A DNA stretch of 64,000 nt from an uncultured Rhizobium sp. (lineage in GTDB: Bacteria; Pseudomonadota; Alphaproteobacteria; Rhizobiales; Rhizobiaceae). The notes under the pieces are model-generated. The model was given only the letters and a program-made list of their open reading frames with translations, was not told the origin of the DNA and did not search any database. A program made the position numbers and the translations under genes. Below are positions 25,724 through 34,722 of the stretch, piece after piece (position 1 is the first letter of the stretch; each line of letters opens with the position of its first letter). Location of the stretch: contig CAMFIF010000002.1 of assembly GCA_945952415.1 (NCBI GenBank), positions 1-64,000 on the forward strand. Direction: 5' to 3'.

Positions 25724-27364
25724 TCAGCTTGCCGGCGGATAGAGAAGGTCGACAATGGTTGCGGCATCGAAACGGCTGTCCAGCATGCCATAGGTGGAGC
25801 GCCAGCCGGCGGCGAGCCGCGTCTCGACGAAGGCATCGGCGATACGGCCGGCACCGATCCGGGCAAGCTCCGCCGCCGCGCAGGCCAGCGCGAGCTGTTC
25901 GGTGAGGAAGCGCCCTGCCCCTTCGTCACGGTCGCAGACGGCCATGGCGGCGCGCAGCACCTCCACCGTCTTGCGGCCGGACGCGCCGAGCTGCCGGGCG
26001 ATGTGTTCCAGGATCGGCTCGAAGAGATTGGGGCCCCGCTGCAGGACACGGAGCACATCGAGCGCCATGACATTGCCGGACCCTTCCCAGATGGCGTTGA
26101 CCGGGGCTTCCCGGTAATGGCGGGCGATGGGTCGCTCCTCCACATAGCCGCTGCCGCCGATGCATTCCATTGCCTCATAGATCAGGGCGGGGGCGATCTT
26201 GCAACACCAGTATTTGGTCACCGGCGTCATCAGCCGGGCATAGGCTGCCTCCTCCGGGCTCTGGGGGGCCTTGTCGAAGGCTTCGGCAAGGCGGAAGCAA
26301 AGGGCGGTGGCGGCTGCCACGTCGAGCGCCATGTCGGCCAGCACGCGGGTCATCATCGGCTGCTGGACGAGCGGCTTGCCGAAGGCGGCCCGCCCTCGGG
26401 CATGGTGTACCGCCTCTGCCAGCGAGGCGCGCATGATGCCGGCCGATGCAAGCGCGCAATCGAGCCTCGTCAGCGTCACCATGTCGAGAATGGTGCGGAT
26501 GCCATCATCCGGCGCGCCGAGCAGGAAGCCGTAAGCCCCGGTGAATTCCACCTCCGAGGAGGCGTTGGAGCGATTGCCGACCTTGTCCTTCAGCCTTTGG
26601 AAATGGAGACCGTTCGCCACCCCGTCTTCCAGCAGGCGCGGCACGAGGAAGCAGCCCACGCCCTCCCCCGTCTGGGCGAGCATGATGAAGCCGTCGCTCA
26701 TCGGGGCGGACATGAACCACTTGTGACCAGAGAGGCGGTAGATACCCTTGCCCATCTTCTCCGCGCTGGAGGTGTTGGCGCGCACATCCGTGCCGCCCTG
26801 CTTTTCCGTCATGCCCATGCCGAGCGTGACGGCAGTCTTCTTCATCGGAGGCCTGTTGGCGGAATCATATTTGCGCGAGAGGATTTTCGGCGCCCATTCG
26901 CGCTGAACGGCATTATTGGCCGAGATGGCCGCGACGGACGCGCTGGTCATGGTCAGCGGGCAGAGATGTCCCGTTTCCAGCTGGGCGGTGAGGAAAAACC
27001 GTGTGGCGCGGATGCGGTGGGCCATGCCGCGCGTATCGGGATCCGTATCGCGCTCCCAGACCGAACAATGCAGCCCAGCCGCCATGGAGCGGCGCATGAG
27101 GGCGTGCCAGGCGGGATGGAAATCGACGATATCGAGACGTTCGCCGCGCATTCCATGGGTGCGCAGCTCTGGCACGCTGCGATTGGCCATGCGCGCCAGT
27201 TCCTGTGCCTCGTGGGACGTCACGTAGCGGCCGGTCTGGTCGAAATCTTCCCTGACGGCACGCGGCATGGCGGAGGTCAGATCCACGATCAGCGGGTCGG
27301 TGCGATAGGCGTTGATCCCCGTCCAGGGCGATGGCTGGTTCAGGGCGGCGAATGGATCGGGCAT
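25724..27364 (-). CDS. aidB: Acyl-CoA dehydrogenase-fold protein, AidB-like
   Basis: AidB is an FAD-containing protein of the adaptive response to alkylation that binds DNA. The start at 27364 gives [20 protein letters not shown] and 546 residues, the AidB length rather than the roughly 390 of ordinary acyl-CoA dehydrogenases. The AidB-like N-terminal extension is followed by [36 protein letters not shown] and [21 protein letters not shown] with [17 protein letters not shown], the FAD-binding and acyl-CoA dehydrogenase signatures. A role in fatty acid or isovaleryl-CoA oxidation is a less likely alternative. It is divergent from pyrB. Confidence 0.82.
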   Translation of the reverse strand: MPDPFAALNQPSPWTGINAYRTDPLIVDLTSAMPRAVREDFDQTGRYVTSHEAQELARMANRSVPELRTHGMRGERLDIVDFHPAWHALMRRSMAAGLHCSVWERDTDPDTRGMAHRIRATRFFLTAQLETGHLCPLTMTSASVAAISANNAVQREWAPKILSRKYDSANRPPMKKTAVTLGMGMTEKQGGTDVRANTSSAEKMGKGIYRLSGHKWFMSAPMSDGFIMLAQTGEGVGCFLVPRLLEDGVANGLHFQRLKDKVGNRSNASSEVEFTGAYGFLLGAPDDGIRTILDMVTLTRLDCALASAGIMRASLAEAVHHARGRAAFGKPLVQQPMMTRVLADMALDVAAATALCFRLAEAFDKAPQSPEEAAYARLMTPVTKYWCCKIAPALIYEAMECIGGSGYVEERPIARHYREAPVNAIWEGSGNVMALDVLRVLQRGPNLFEPILEHIARQLGASGRKTVEVLRAAMAVCDRDEGAGRFLTEQLALACAAAELARIGAGRIADAFVETRLAAGWRSTYGMLDSRFDAATIVDLLYPPAS

Positions 27365-27561
27365 GGCGCTCCGGGGGCAAGACCCCGTCTCTTGATTTGG
27401 TCCGTCACACGGTTTTGCATGACGGGGCCGCAAAGGCAATGACTGGCCCGGCCTTCCCGCAAAGAGGGTGTGAAACAAGCCCCTGCCCGGTGCGCTCGAC
27501 GGTTTCCACGGACGATCCTTTGCTCTATAGAGCGGCAAACCGTCAGCGGAGGTCGTCATCC

Positions 27562-28503
27562 ATGGTGCATTTTCCCCATCGCCACCTGCTCGGCATCAAG
27601 GGCCTTTCGCCTCCGGATATCGAGCTTCTGCTCGACCGGGCCGACGAAGCCGTCAAGATCAGCCGGCAGCGCGAGAAGAAGACCTCGACCCTGCGCGGCC
27701 TGACGCAGATCAACCTCTTCTTCGAGGCTTCCACGCGCACCCAATCCTCTTTCGAACTGGCCGGCAAGCGGCTGGGTGCCGATGTGATGAACATGTCCGT
27801 CGGCAATTCCTCGGTGAAGAAGGGCGAAACGCTGATCGATACCGCCATGACGCTGAATGCCATGCGGCCGGACGTGCTGGTGGTGCGGCATTCCTCTGCA
27901 GGCGCGGTGGCGCTCCTTGCCCAGAAAGTCTCCTGCTCGGTGGTCAATGCGGGCGATGGCGCCCATGAACACCCGACCCAGGCTCTGCTCGATGCGCTCA
28001 CCATCCGCCGCATCAAGGGGCGTCTCTCGGGCATTACCGTCGCGATCTGCGGTGACGTGCTGCATTCGCGCGTTGCACGCTCCAACATTCTGCTCCTCAA
28101 CACGATGGGCGCGCGGGTGCGGGTGATCGCACCGGCAACGCTGCTGCCTTCGGGGATCGCCGACATGAGCGTCGAGGTGTTCCGTTCGATGGAAGAGGGC
28201 CTGAAGGGCGCCGATGTGGTGATGATGCTGCGCCTGCAGCGCGAGCGCATGGCCGGCTCCTTCGTGCCCTCCGTGCGCGAATATTTCCATTATTACGGTC
28301 TCGACGCGGAAAAGCTCAGGCATGCCAAGCCGGATGCGCTGGTCATGCATCCGGGCCCGATGAACCGCGGCGTGGAGATTGCCTCCGACATTGCCGACGG
28401 GCCGCAAAGCGTGATCGAGCAACAGGTGGAAATGGGAGTCGCGGTGCGCATGGCCGTGATGGAAACGCTGCTGATCGGCGCCAACCAGGGAGAACGCGCA
28501 TGA
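27562..28503 (+). CDS. pyrB: Aspartate carbamoyltransferase catalytic subunit
   Basis: PyrB condenses carbamoyl phosphate and aspartate, the second step of pyrimidine synthesis. The ATG at 27562 gives 313 residues, [20 protein letters not shown]. The carbamoyl-phosphate site is [12 protein letters not shown], with [10 protein letters not shown] and the [12 protein letters not shown] loop downstream. It carries no regulatory subunit (pyrI). Its stop overlaps the pyrC' start as ATGA. A good -10, CTATAG (27525-27530), lies upstream, without a clear -35. Confidence 0.96.
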   Translation: MVHFPHRHLLGIKGLSPPDIELLLDRADEAVKISRQREKKTSTLRGLTQINLFFEASTRTQSSFELAGKRLGADVMNMSVGNSSVKKGETLIDTAMTLNAMRPDVLVVRHSSAGAVALLAQKVSCSVVNAGDGAHEHPTQALLDALTIRRIKGRLSGITVAICGDVLHSRVARSNILLLNTMGARVRVIAPATLLPSGIADMSVEVFRSMEEGLKGADVVMMLRLQRERMAGSFVPSVREYFHYYGLDAEKLRHAKPDALVMHPGPMNRGVEIASDIADGPQSVIEQQVEMGVAVRMAVMETLLIGANQGERA

Positions 28504-29804
28504 GCGGCACGACGGTTCTTAAGAATGCCCGGATCATCGATCCCTCCCGCTCGCTCGACGAGATCGGCACGCTCATCATCCGGGACGGAAAGATTGCCGC
28601 TGCCGGGCGCGAGGCGCTTAACCAGGGAACGCCCGAAGGCGCCGAAGTCGTCGATTGCAGCGGTCTGCTTGCCGTTCCGGGTCTCGTGGACGCCCGTGTC
28701 TTTACCGGGGAGCCGGGGGCCGAGCATCGTGAGACGATCCAGTCTGCATCGCGGGCCGCCGCAGCCGGGGGCATTGCAGCCTTCATCATGATGCCCGACA
28801 CCGATCCCGTGATCGACGACATCGCGCTTGTGGAATTCGTCCAGAAGACCGCGCGCGACAAGGCCGATGTGCTCGTCTATCCCGCCGCTGCGCTGACGCG
28901 CGGGCTGCAGGGCGAGGAAATGACCGAATTCGGCCTGCTGCGAGAAGCAGGCGCCGTCTGCTTCACCAATGGCCGCAAGGGCGTGCATGACAGCCAGGTT
29001 CTGCGGCGCGCCATGACCTATGCGCGGGAATTCGACGCGGTCGTGGCGCTCGAAACCCGCGATCGGTATCTGGGCGCCAATGGCGTGATGAACGAGGGGC
29101 TCTATGCGAGCTGGCTCGGGCTTTCCGGCGTGCCGCGCGAGGCGGAGATCCTGCCGCTCGAGCGCGATCTGCGGCTTGCAGCCCTCACCGGTACCCGCTA
29201 CCACGCGGCCGAAATCTCGGTTCCGGATTCGGCCGAGGCGATCCGCACCGCCCGCAGGCGCGGGGCGAAGGTGACGGCTGGCATCACCATCAACCACCTG
29301 ACCCTCAACGAGAACGACATCGGCGAATACCGGACCTTCTTCAAGATGTCCCCGCCGCTGCGCACCGAGGATGACCGCAAGGCCATGGTGGCGGCGCTGG
29401 CGGACGGAACGATCGACATTATCGTCTCCTCCCACGATCCGCAGGACGTGGACACGAAGCGTCTACCCTTCGCCGATGCGGCCGATGGCGCGGTCGGCCT
29501 CGAAACCATGCTGTCGGCGGCGCTCCGGCTGCATCACAGCGGAGAGGTTCCGCTGATGCGGCTGATCGATGCGCTCTCCACGCGGCCGGCGCAGATCTTC
29601 GGGCTCGATGCCGGGACGCTGAAAGTGGGGGCGAGCGCCCATGTGACGCTGATCGACCTTGACGAACCCTGGCTGGTCTCGAAGGATCGGCTTCTGTCGC
29701 GGTCGAAGAATACCCCCTTCGAGGATTCGCGGTTCAGCGGGCGGGCGGTGATGACCTATGTTCGCGGACGCCGGGTCTTCAGCCTCGACCGCAGCGACGC
29801 TTGA
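28500..29804 (+). CDS. pyrC': Dihydroorotase-like protein, catalytically inactive (PyrC')
   Basis: A 434-residue amidohydrolase-fold protein, usually named dihydroorotase. The key metal-binding signature DxHxHxR is replaced. The sequence reads [13 protein letters not shown], where an active enzyme has PGLVDMHVHFREP, so both histidines and the substrate arginine are absent. The later His-containing motif of the family reads [10 protein letters not shown], and the usual TDHAPH reads SSHDPQ. In Pseudomonas, an inactive PyrC' coexpressed with PyrB is required to assemble aspartate carbamoyltransferase. The 4-nt overlap with pyrB here fits that role. A true dihydroorotase should be encoded elsewhere in the genome. 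Confidence 0.9.
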   Translation: MSGTTVLKNARIIDPSRSLDEIGTLIIRDGKIAAAGREALNQGTPEGAEVVDCSGLLAVPGLVDARVFTGEPGAEHRETIQSASRAAAAGGIAAFIMMPDTDPVIDDIALVEFVQKTARDKADVLVYPAAALTRGLQGEEMTEFGLLREAGAVCFTNGRKGVHDSQVLRRAMTYAREFDAVVALETRDRYLGANGVMNEGLYASWLGLSGVPREAEILPLERDLRLAALTGTRYHAAEISVPDSAEAIRTARRRGAKVTAGITINHLTLNENDIGEYRTFFKMSPPLRTEDDRKAMVAALADGTIDIIVSSHDPQDVDTKRLPFADAADGAVGLETMLSAALRLHHSGEVPLMRLIDALSTRPAQIFGLDAGTLKVGASAHVTLIDLDEPWLVSKDRLLSRSKNTPFEDSRFSGRAVMTYVRGRRVFSLDRSDA

Positions 29805-29824
29805 CGCAGGATTGGAGCCGACAC

Positions 29825-30442
29825 GTGCCTGATTTCTCTCTCTTCGCCATCGGAACCGGCCCGGCGCTCGGGGCGCTCGGCCTTGGCTATCTGCTCGGCT
29901 CCATCCCCTTCGGCCTGCTGCTGACGCGGGCGGCGGGCATGGGCGACATCCGCGCCATCGGCTCCGGCAATATCGGAGCGACCAATGTGCTGCGCACCGG
30001 CAACAAGAAACTCGCAGCCGCGACCCTGCTCCTCGACGCCTTCAAGGGAACCGTGGCCGTACTTCTCGCCCAGGCGCTGTTTGGCGAAGGCGGGGCGATC
30101 CTAGCCGGCATCGGCGCCTTTCTCGGCCATGTCTTCCCCGTCTGGCTCGGCTTCAAGGGCGGCAAGGGCGTGGCGACCTATCTCGGCATCCTGCTCGGGC
30201 TCATGCCGGTCATGGTGCTCGTCTTTGCCTTCGTCTGGCTCAGCATGGCGAAGCTCTCGCGCTACTCCTCGCTTTCGGCCCTTACGGCCACCCTTGTCAT
30301 TCCCGTCGTTCTGTGGATATTAGGAAGACCTGAAATGGCGCTCGCCATGGCGCTGCTCACCCTCCTCACCTGGTGGAAGCACAAGCCCAACATCGAGCGC
30401 CTGATACTCGGCACAGAAAGCAGGATCGGGGACAAGGGATGA
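29825..30442 (+). CDS. plsY: Glycerol-3-phosphate acyltransferase PlsY
   Basis: PlsY is an integral membrane enzyme that acylates glycerol-3-phosphate from acyl-phosphate, starting phospholipid synthesis. Several membrane helices are visible. Family motifs are [46 protein letters not shown] and the tail [13 protein letters not shown] prefer the GTG at 29825, which has GGAG 7 nt upstream and gives 205 residues. A TTG at 29801 that overlaps the pyrC' stop is the alternative. Its stop overlaps the dprA ATG. Confidence 0.94.
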   Translation: MPDFSLFAIGTGPALGALGLGYLLGSIPFGLLLTRAAGMGDIRAIGSGNIGATNVLRTGNKKLAAATLLLDAFKGTVAVLLAQALFGEGGAILAGIGAFLGHVFPVWLGFKGGKGVATYLGILLGLMPVMVLVFAFVWLSMAKLSRYSSLSALTATLVIPVVLWILGRPEMALAMALLTLLTWWKHKPNIERLILGTESRIGDKG

Positions 30443-31599
30443 CGGCACGCGAGAGCGCTGCAGGCAAAGGCATAGCGCTCTCGGACCGGCAAAGGATCGC
30501 CTGGCTCCGGCTGATCCGCAGCGACAATGTGGGCCCGGTCACCTTTCGCGATCTCATCAATCATTTCGGCTCGGCGGAACGGGCCATCGATGCCCTGCCG
30601 GAGCTTGCCAGCCGGGGCGGTGCGCGCGGCCAGATCCGCATCGCCTCCCGGGAGGAAGCGGAGGCAGAACTCGAAAGGGCACACCGCTTCAAGGCCCGCT
30701 TTCTCGGCATCGGCGAACCCGGCTATCCGCAGGCGCTGCGCCATATCGACGGTGCGCCGCCGCTCCTGGCCGTCAGAGGCACTCTGGATGTCACGGCGCT
30801 GCCCGGCCTCGGCATGGTGGGTGCCCGCAACGCTTCCATCAATGGCTGCAAGTTTACCGCCCATCTCGCCCGCGCCTGCGGCGGGGCCGGCTATGCGATC
30901 GTTTCCGGTCTTGCGCGCGGCATCGACCAGGCGGCGCACCGGGCAGCCCTTCCCACCGGCACGATCGCCGCGCTTGCGGGCGGCCTCGACCGCCCCTACC
31001 CGCCGGAAAACGTGCCGCTTCTGGAAGAAATATGGAATGGCGGGGGACTGGCCGTAAGCGAGATGCCCTTCGGCTGGGAACCCCGGGCGCGGGATTTTCC
31101 CCGCCGCAACCGGCTGATCGCCGGTATCTCGCTGGGCGTTGCCGTCGTCGAGGCGGCGATGCGCTCGGGCTCGCTCATTACCGCGCGGCTTGCGGGGGAA
31201 ATGGGGCGGCTTGTCTTTGCCGTGCCCGGATCGCCGCTCGATCCGCGCTGCGAGGGCACCAATGGCCTGCTGAAGCAGGGCGCTATCCTGGTGACCGAAC
31301 CGCACGACATCCTGGAGGCGCTGGCGCCGCTCGCCCGCGTCGATCTCTTTTCCGGCATGGATGCCCGCGAGCCGGTGAGCGAGGGAGAAAGACCCATGCG
31401 CCCCGAACCCGATGCATCCGACCGCAGCCGAATCATCGAAGCGCTGGGGCCGGCACCCGTCGATGTGGACGAAATCATCCGGCACACGGGTGTTGCCGCT
31501 GCAGAGATCTACCTCGTCCTCCTTGAACTCGATCTTGCCGGCCGGCTGCAGCGGCATCCGGGCGGTGCCGTTTCGCTGGACATGGGCGACGGGCGCTAG
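30439..31599 (+). CDS. dprA: DNA processing protein DprA (Smf)
   Basis: DprA protects incoming single-stranded DNA and loads RecA during natural transformation. It is widely kept in non-competent bacteria as well. The ATG at 30439 overlaps the plsY stop (ATGA) and gives 386 residues. A helix-hairpin-helix/SAM-like N-terminus (about 10-70) is followed by the Rossmann domain: [63 protein letters not shown], and [16 protein letters not shown]-terminal winged-helix domain occupies about 320-386. It closes the pyrB operon-like run. Confidence 0.95.
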   Translation: MTARESAAGKGIALSDRQRIAWLRLIRSDNVGPVTFRDLINHFGSAERAIDALPELASRGGARGQIRIASREEAEAELERAHRFKARFLGIGEPGYPQALRHIDGAPPLLAVRGTLDVTALPGLGMVGARNASINGCKFTAHLARACGGAGYAIVSGLARGIDQAAHRAALPTGTIAALAGGLDRPYPPENVPLLEEIWNGGGLAVSEMPFGWEPRARDFPRRNRLIAGISLGVAVVEAAMRSGSLITARLAGEMGRLVFAVPGSPLDPRCEGTNGLLKQGAILVTEPHDILEALAPLARVDLFSGMDAREPVSEGERPMRPEPDASDRSRIIEALGPAPVDVDEIIRHTGVAAAEIYLVLLELDLAGRLQRHPGGAVSLDMGDGR

Positions 31600-31787
31600 T
31601 CTTTCATGTCTGCCCGCCGCGCAGCCTCGCGCGCTTCCTCGTAAGCCATATCGAGCAGATAGGCGAGCATATCCTCGCGTTCGGCCCGGGCGACCTGGCC
31701 GAGTTGCGCAAGCATTTCCTCGATATAGGCGATCCTCTCCCGCACGTGGCCCTGGACTTCTGTGGGATTAGCGACTTTGGGGACCAT
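31596..31787 (-). CDS. Small conserved-looking cytoplasmic protein, unknown
   Basis: A 63-residue, charged, largely helical product (MVPKVANPTEVQGHVRERIA, then YIEEMLAQLGQVARAERE). Its hydrophobic spacing is consistent with a small helical bundle. It has no membrane segment or known motif. An AGGATG lies about 6 nt upstream of the start as a ribosome-binding site. The 3' end overlaps that of dprA by four bases on the other strand. I recall small proteins like this downstream of dprA in rhizobia, but cannot name a family. Confidence 0.65.
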   Translation of the reverse strand: MVPKVANPTEVQGHVRERIAYIEEMLAQLGQVARAEREDMLAYLLDMAYEEAREAARRADMKD

Positions 31788-32043
31788 GCTTTCATCCTGT
31801 TGCCAATGAAACCACCCGCGTGAATCACACGCCGGCCATTAAAGGATACGATAATTTATTCATTTAGAATTGCAAGATATTCTCAATCGCCACATGGTTG
31901 TAGAACGTTGCAATGCATTAAATTGCAGTTCCCTCTTGACCCCGGGCAAATCCCTGTCCATGTCGAAAGGCCGGTATCAGGCGAGCGCAGACCGGTAGTG
32001 CGCCCCGCACGGGACGTCCCCAAGGACAGGTCAGAGAAGCACA
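31788..32043 (+). promoter_or_regulatory. topA upstream region
   Basis: 256 nt without a gene. An AT-rich patch lies at 31845-31925. CTTGACC (31935-31941), matching the alphaproteobacterial -35, is followed after 17 nt only by the weak CATGTC (31959-31964). It is the best promoter guess for topA. Confidence 0.3.
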
Positions 32044-34722
32044 ATGAATGTAGTGGTGGTGGAGTCGCCTGCAAAGGCAAAGACGATCAACAAGTATCTC
32101 GGTCCGGGCTACAAGGTTCTGGCTTCCTTCGGCCATGTGCGCGATCTCCCTGCCAAGGATGGTTCGGTGCTTCCCGACCAGGATTTCGAAATGCTGTGGG
32201 AGGTGGACACCGCCTCGCAGAAGCGCATCAAGGATATTGCCGATGCAGTGAAATCCTCCGACGGCCTGTTTCTTGCAACCGACCCGGACCGCGAGGGTGA
32301 GGCCATATCCTGGCACGTGCTCGATCTTCTCAGGAAAAGGAAGGTGCTCGGCGGCAAGCCGGTAAAGCGCGTCGTGTTCAACGCCATCACAAAAAAGGCG
32401 GTGCTTGATGCGATGGCAGAGCCGCGCGACATCGATGAACCGCTGGTCGATGCCTATCTGGCGCGCCGCGCGCTCGACTATCTGGTGGGTTTCAACCTGT
32501 CGCCGGTGCTGTGGCGGAAACTTCCCGGCGCCCGCTCTGCCGGGCGCGTACAGTCGGTGGCGCTGCGCCTCGTCTGCGACCGCGAAGGCGAGATCGAGCG
32601 CTTCGTTTCCGAGGAATACTGGAACATTTCGGCGCTCCTGAAGACGCCGCGGGGCGACGAGTTCGAGGCCCGGCTGGTCCAGGCCCATGGCAAGCGCCTG
32701 CAGAAGAATTCGATCCAAAACGGAGAGGAAGCAGCCGCGCTGCGCCGCCTTCTGGAAAGTGCGGCCTATACGGTGGAGTCCGTCGAAGCCAAGCCTGTCA
32801 GGCGCAACCCCTCGCCGCCTTTCACCACCTCCACCCTGCAGCAGGCCGCCTCCTCCAAGCTCGGCTTCTCGGCCTCGCGCACCATGCAGATCGCGCAGAA
32901 GCTCTATGAAGGGATCGACATCGGCGGCGAGACGGCTGGTCTCATTACCTATATGCGTACAGACGGGGTGCAGATGGCGCCCGAGGCGATCGATGCCGCG
33001 CGCCGGGCAATCGGCGAACAGTTCGGCGAGCGCTATCTGCCCGAAAAGCCCCGTTTGTATTCCACCAAGGCAAAGAATGCCCAGGAAGCGCATGAGGCGA
33101 TCCGCCCCACCGATTTCCGACGCACGCCGGACCAGGTGCGGCGCTTCCTCGATCAGGATCAGCTGAAGCTCTACGATCTCATCTGGAAGCGCGGCATTGC
33201 CAGCCAGATGGCTTCCGCCGAAATCGAACGCACGACTGCAGAAATCCTGGCCGAGGGTCCGGCTGGCAAGGCGGGCCTGCGCGCCGTCGGCTCGGTGATC
33301 CGCTTCGACGGTTTCATTGCAGCCTATACGGATCAGCGCGAAGAGGGCGAAGCCTCCGACGAGGGCGACGAGGATGGCCGCCTGCCTGAAATCAATGCCC
33401 GGGAAAAGCTGGCGCGGCAGAAGATCAATACCACCCAGCACTTCACCGAGCCGCCGCCGCGCTATTCGGAAGCCTCGCTGATCAAGAAGATGGAAGAGCT
33501 CGGCATCGGCCGTCCCTCCACCTATGCCGCGACGCTCGCGACGCTGCGCGATCGCGATTATGTAACCATCGACAAGCGGAAGCTCCTGCCCCAGCCCAAG
33601 GGCCGGCTGGTGACCGCCTTTCTGGAAAGTTTCTTCAACAAGTATGTGGAATATGATTTCACGGCCGATCTTGAAGAGAAGCTCGACCGGATTTCGGCGG
33701 GCGAGCTGAACTGGAAGGATGTGCTGCGCGAATTCTGGAATGATTTCTTCGCCCAGATCGAAGGCACGAAGGAATTGCGCGTCACGAACGTGCTCGATGC
33801 ACTGAACGAGGCGCTTGCGCCGCTGGTCTTCCCGAAGCGGGAGGACGGCAGCGACCCGCGGGTGTGCCAGGTCTGCGGTACGGGCCAGCTCAGCCTCAAG
33901 CTCGGGAAATATGGCGCCTTTGTCGGCTGCTCCAACTATCCCGAATGCAATTACACCCGCCAGCTTTCCAACGAGGGCGGCGCGGAAGCGGAAGCCGGCG
34001 GGCTCAACGAGCCGAAGGCGCTCGGCACAGATGCCATCACCGGCGAGCAGGTGACGCTGCGCAGCGGCCGTTTTGGCCCCTATGTGCAGCGCGGCGATGC
34101 CAAGGATGCGAAGCGCTCCTCGCTACCCAAGGGCTGGAAGCCGGAGGATATCGATCTCGAAAAGGCGCTCGCCCTTCTCTCCCTGCCGAGAGATATCGGC
34201 CAGCACCCGGAATCGGGCAAGATGATTTCCTCCGGGCTCGGCCGTTACGGCCCCTTCGTGCTGCATGACGGCACCTATGCCAATCTCGAAAGTGTCGAGG
34301 ACGTGTTCTCGATCGGCCTCAACCGCGCCGTTGCGGTTCTTGCCGACAAGCAGAACAAGGCAGGCAGCGGGCGCGGCGCACGCGCCTCAGCCGCCCCGCT
34401 GAAGGAACTCGGCGACCATCCCGAAGGCGGCCCGATGACCGTTCAGGACGGCCGCTTCGGTCCCTATGTCAAATGGGGGAAGATCAATGCGACGCTGCCG
34501 CGCGGAACCGATCCCGCATCGCTGACCGTCGAGCAGGCGATTGCCATTCTTGCCGCCAAGGCGGAGAAGGATGGCGCCGGCAAGAAGGCGCCGGCTCGGA
34601 AATCTGCCGCGAAGAGCAAGGCGGCGGATGCCGGTGACGATGCGCCGAAGGCGAAGAAAGCGACCAGCAAGGCGGCGCCCAAGAAGGCAGCGGCCACCAA
34701 GGCGAAGAAAGCGAAAGAGTGA
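32044..34722 (+). CDS. topA: DNA topoisomerase I
   Basis: A type IA topoisomerase that relaxes negative supercoils. The TOPRIM domain includes VVESPAKAKTINKYLG (Glu7) and the acidic triad in DPDREGE (81-87). The catalytic tyrosine is Y303 in AGLITYMRTDG. The C-terminal half has one complete four-cysteine zinc ribbon (CQVC ... CSNYPEC, about 615-640), then three cysteine-free Topo_C repeats each with a RFGPYV-like core (GRFGPYVQ, GRYGPFVL, GRFGPYVK). It ends in a Lys/Ala-rich tail of about 45 residues. At 892 residues it is the usual alphaproteobacterial length. It overlaps rnr by 4 nt. Confidence 0.97.
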   Translation: MNVVVVESPAKAKTINKYLGPGYKVLASFGHVRDLPAKDGSVLPDQDFEMLWEVDTASQKRIKDIADAVKSSDGLFLATDPDREGEAISWHVLDLLRKRKVLGGKPVKRVVFNAITKKAVLDAMAEPRDIDEPLVDAYLARRALDYLVGFNLSPVLWRKLPGARSAGRVQSVALRLVCDREGEIERFVSEEYWNISALLKTPRGDEFEARLVQAHGKRLQKNSIQNGEEAAALRRLLESAAYTVESVEAKPVRRNPSPPFTTSTLQQAASSKLGFSASRTMQIAQKLYEGIDIGGETAGLITYMRTDGVQMAPEAIDAARRAIGEQFGERYLPEKPRLYSTKAKNAQEAHEAIRPTDFRRTPDQVRRFLDQDQLKLYDLIWKRGIASQMASAEIERTTAEILAEGPAGKAGLRAVGSVIRFDGFIAAYTDQREEGEASDEGDEDGRLPEINAREKLARQKINTTQHFTEPPPRYSEASLIKKMEELGIGRPSTYAATLATLRDRDYVTIDKRKLLPQPKGRLVTAFLESFFNKYVEYDFTADLEEKLDRISAGELNWKDVLREFWNDFFAQIEGTKELRVTNVLDALNEALAPLVFPKREDGSDPRVCQVCGTGQLSLKLGKYGAFVGCSNYPECNYTRQLSNEGGAEAEAGGLNEPKALGTDAITGEQVTLRSGRFGPYVQRGDAKDAKRSSLPKGWKPEDIDLEKALALLSLPRDIGQHPESGKMISSGLGRYGPFVLHDGTYANLESVEDVFSIGLNRAVAVLADKQNKAGSGRGARASAAPLKELGDHPEGGPMTVQDGRFGPYVKWGKINATLPRGTDPASLTVEQAIAILAAKAEKDGAGKKAPARKSAAKSKAADAGDDAPKAKKATSKAAPKKAAATKAKKAKE

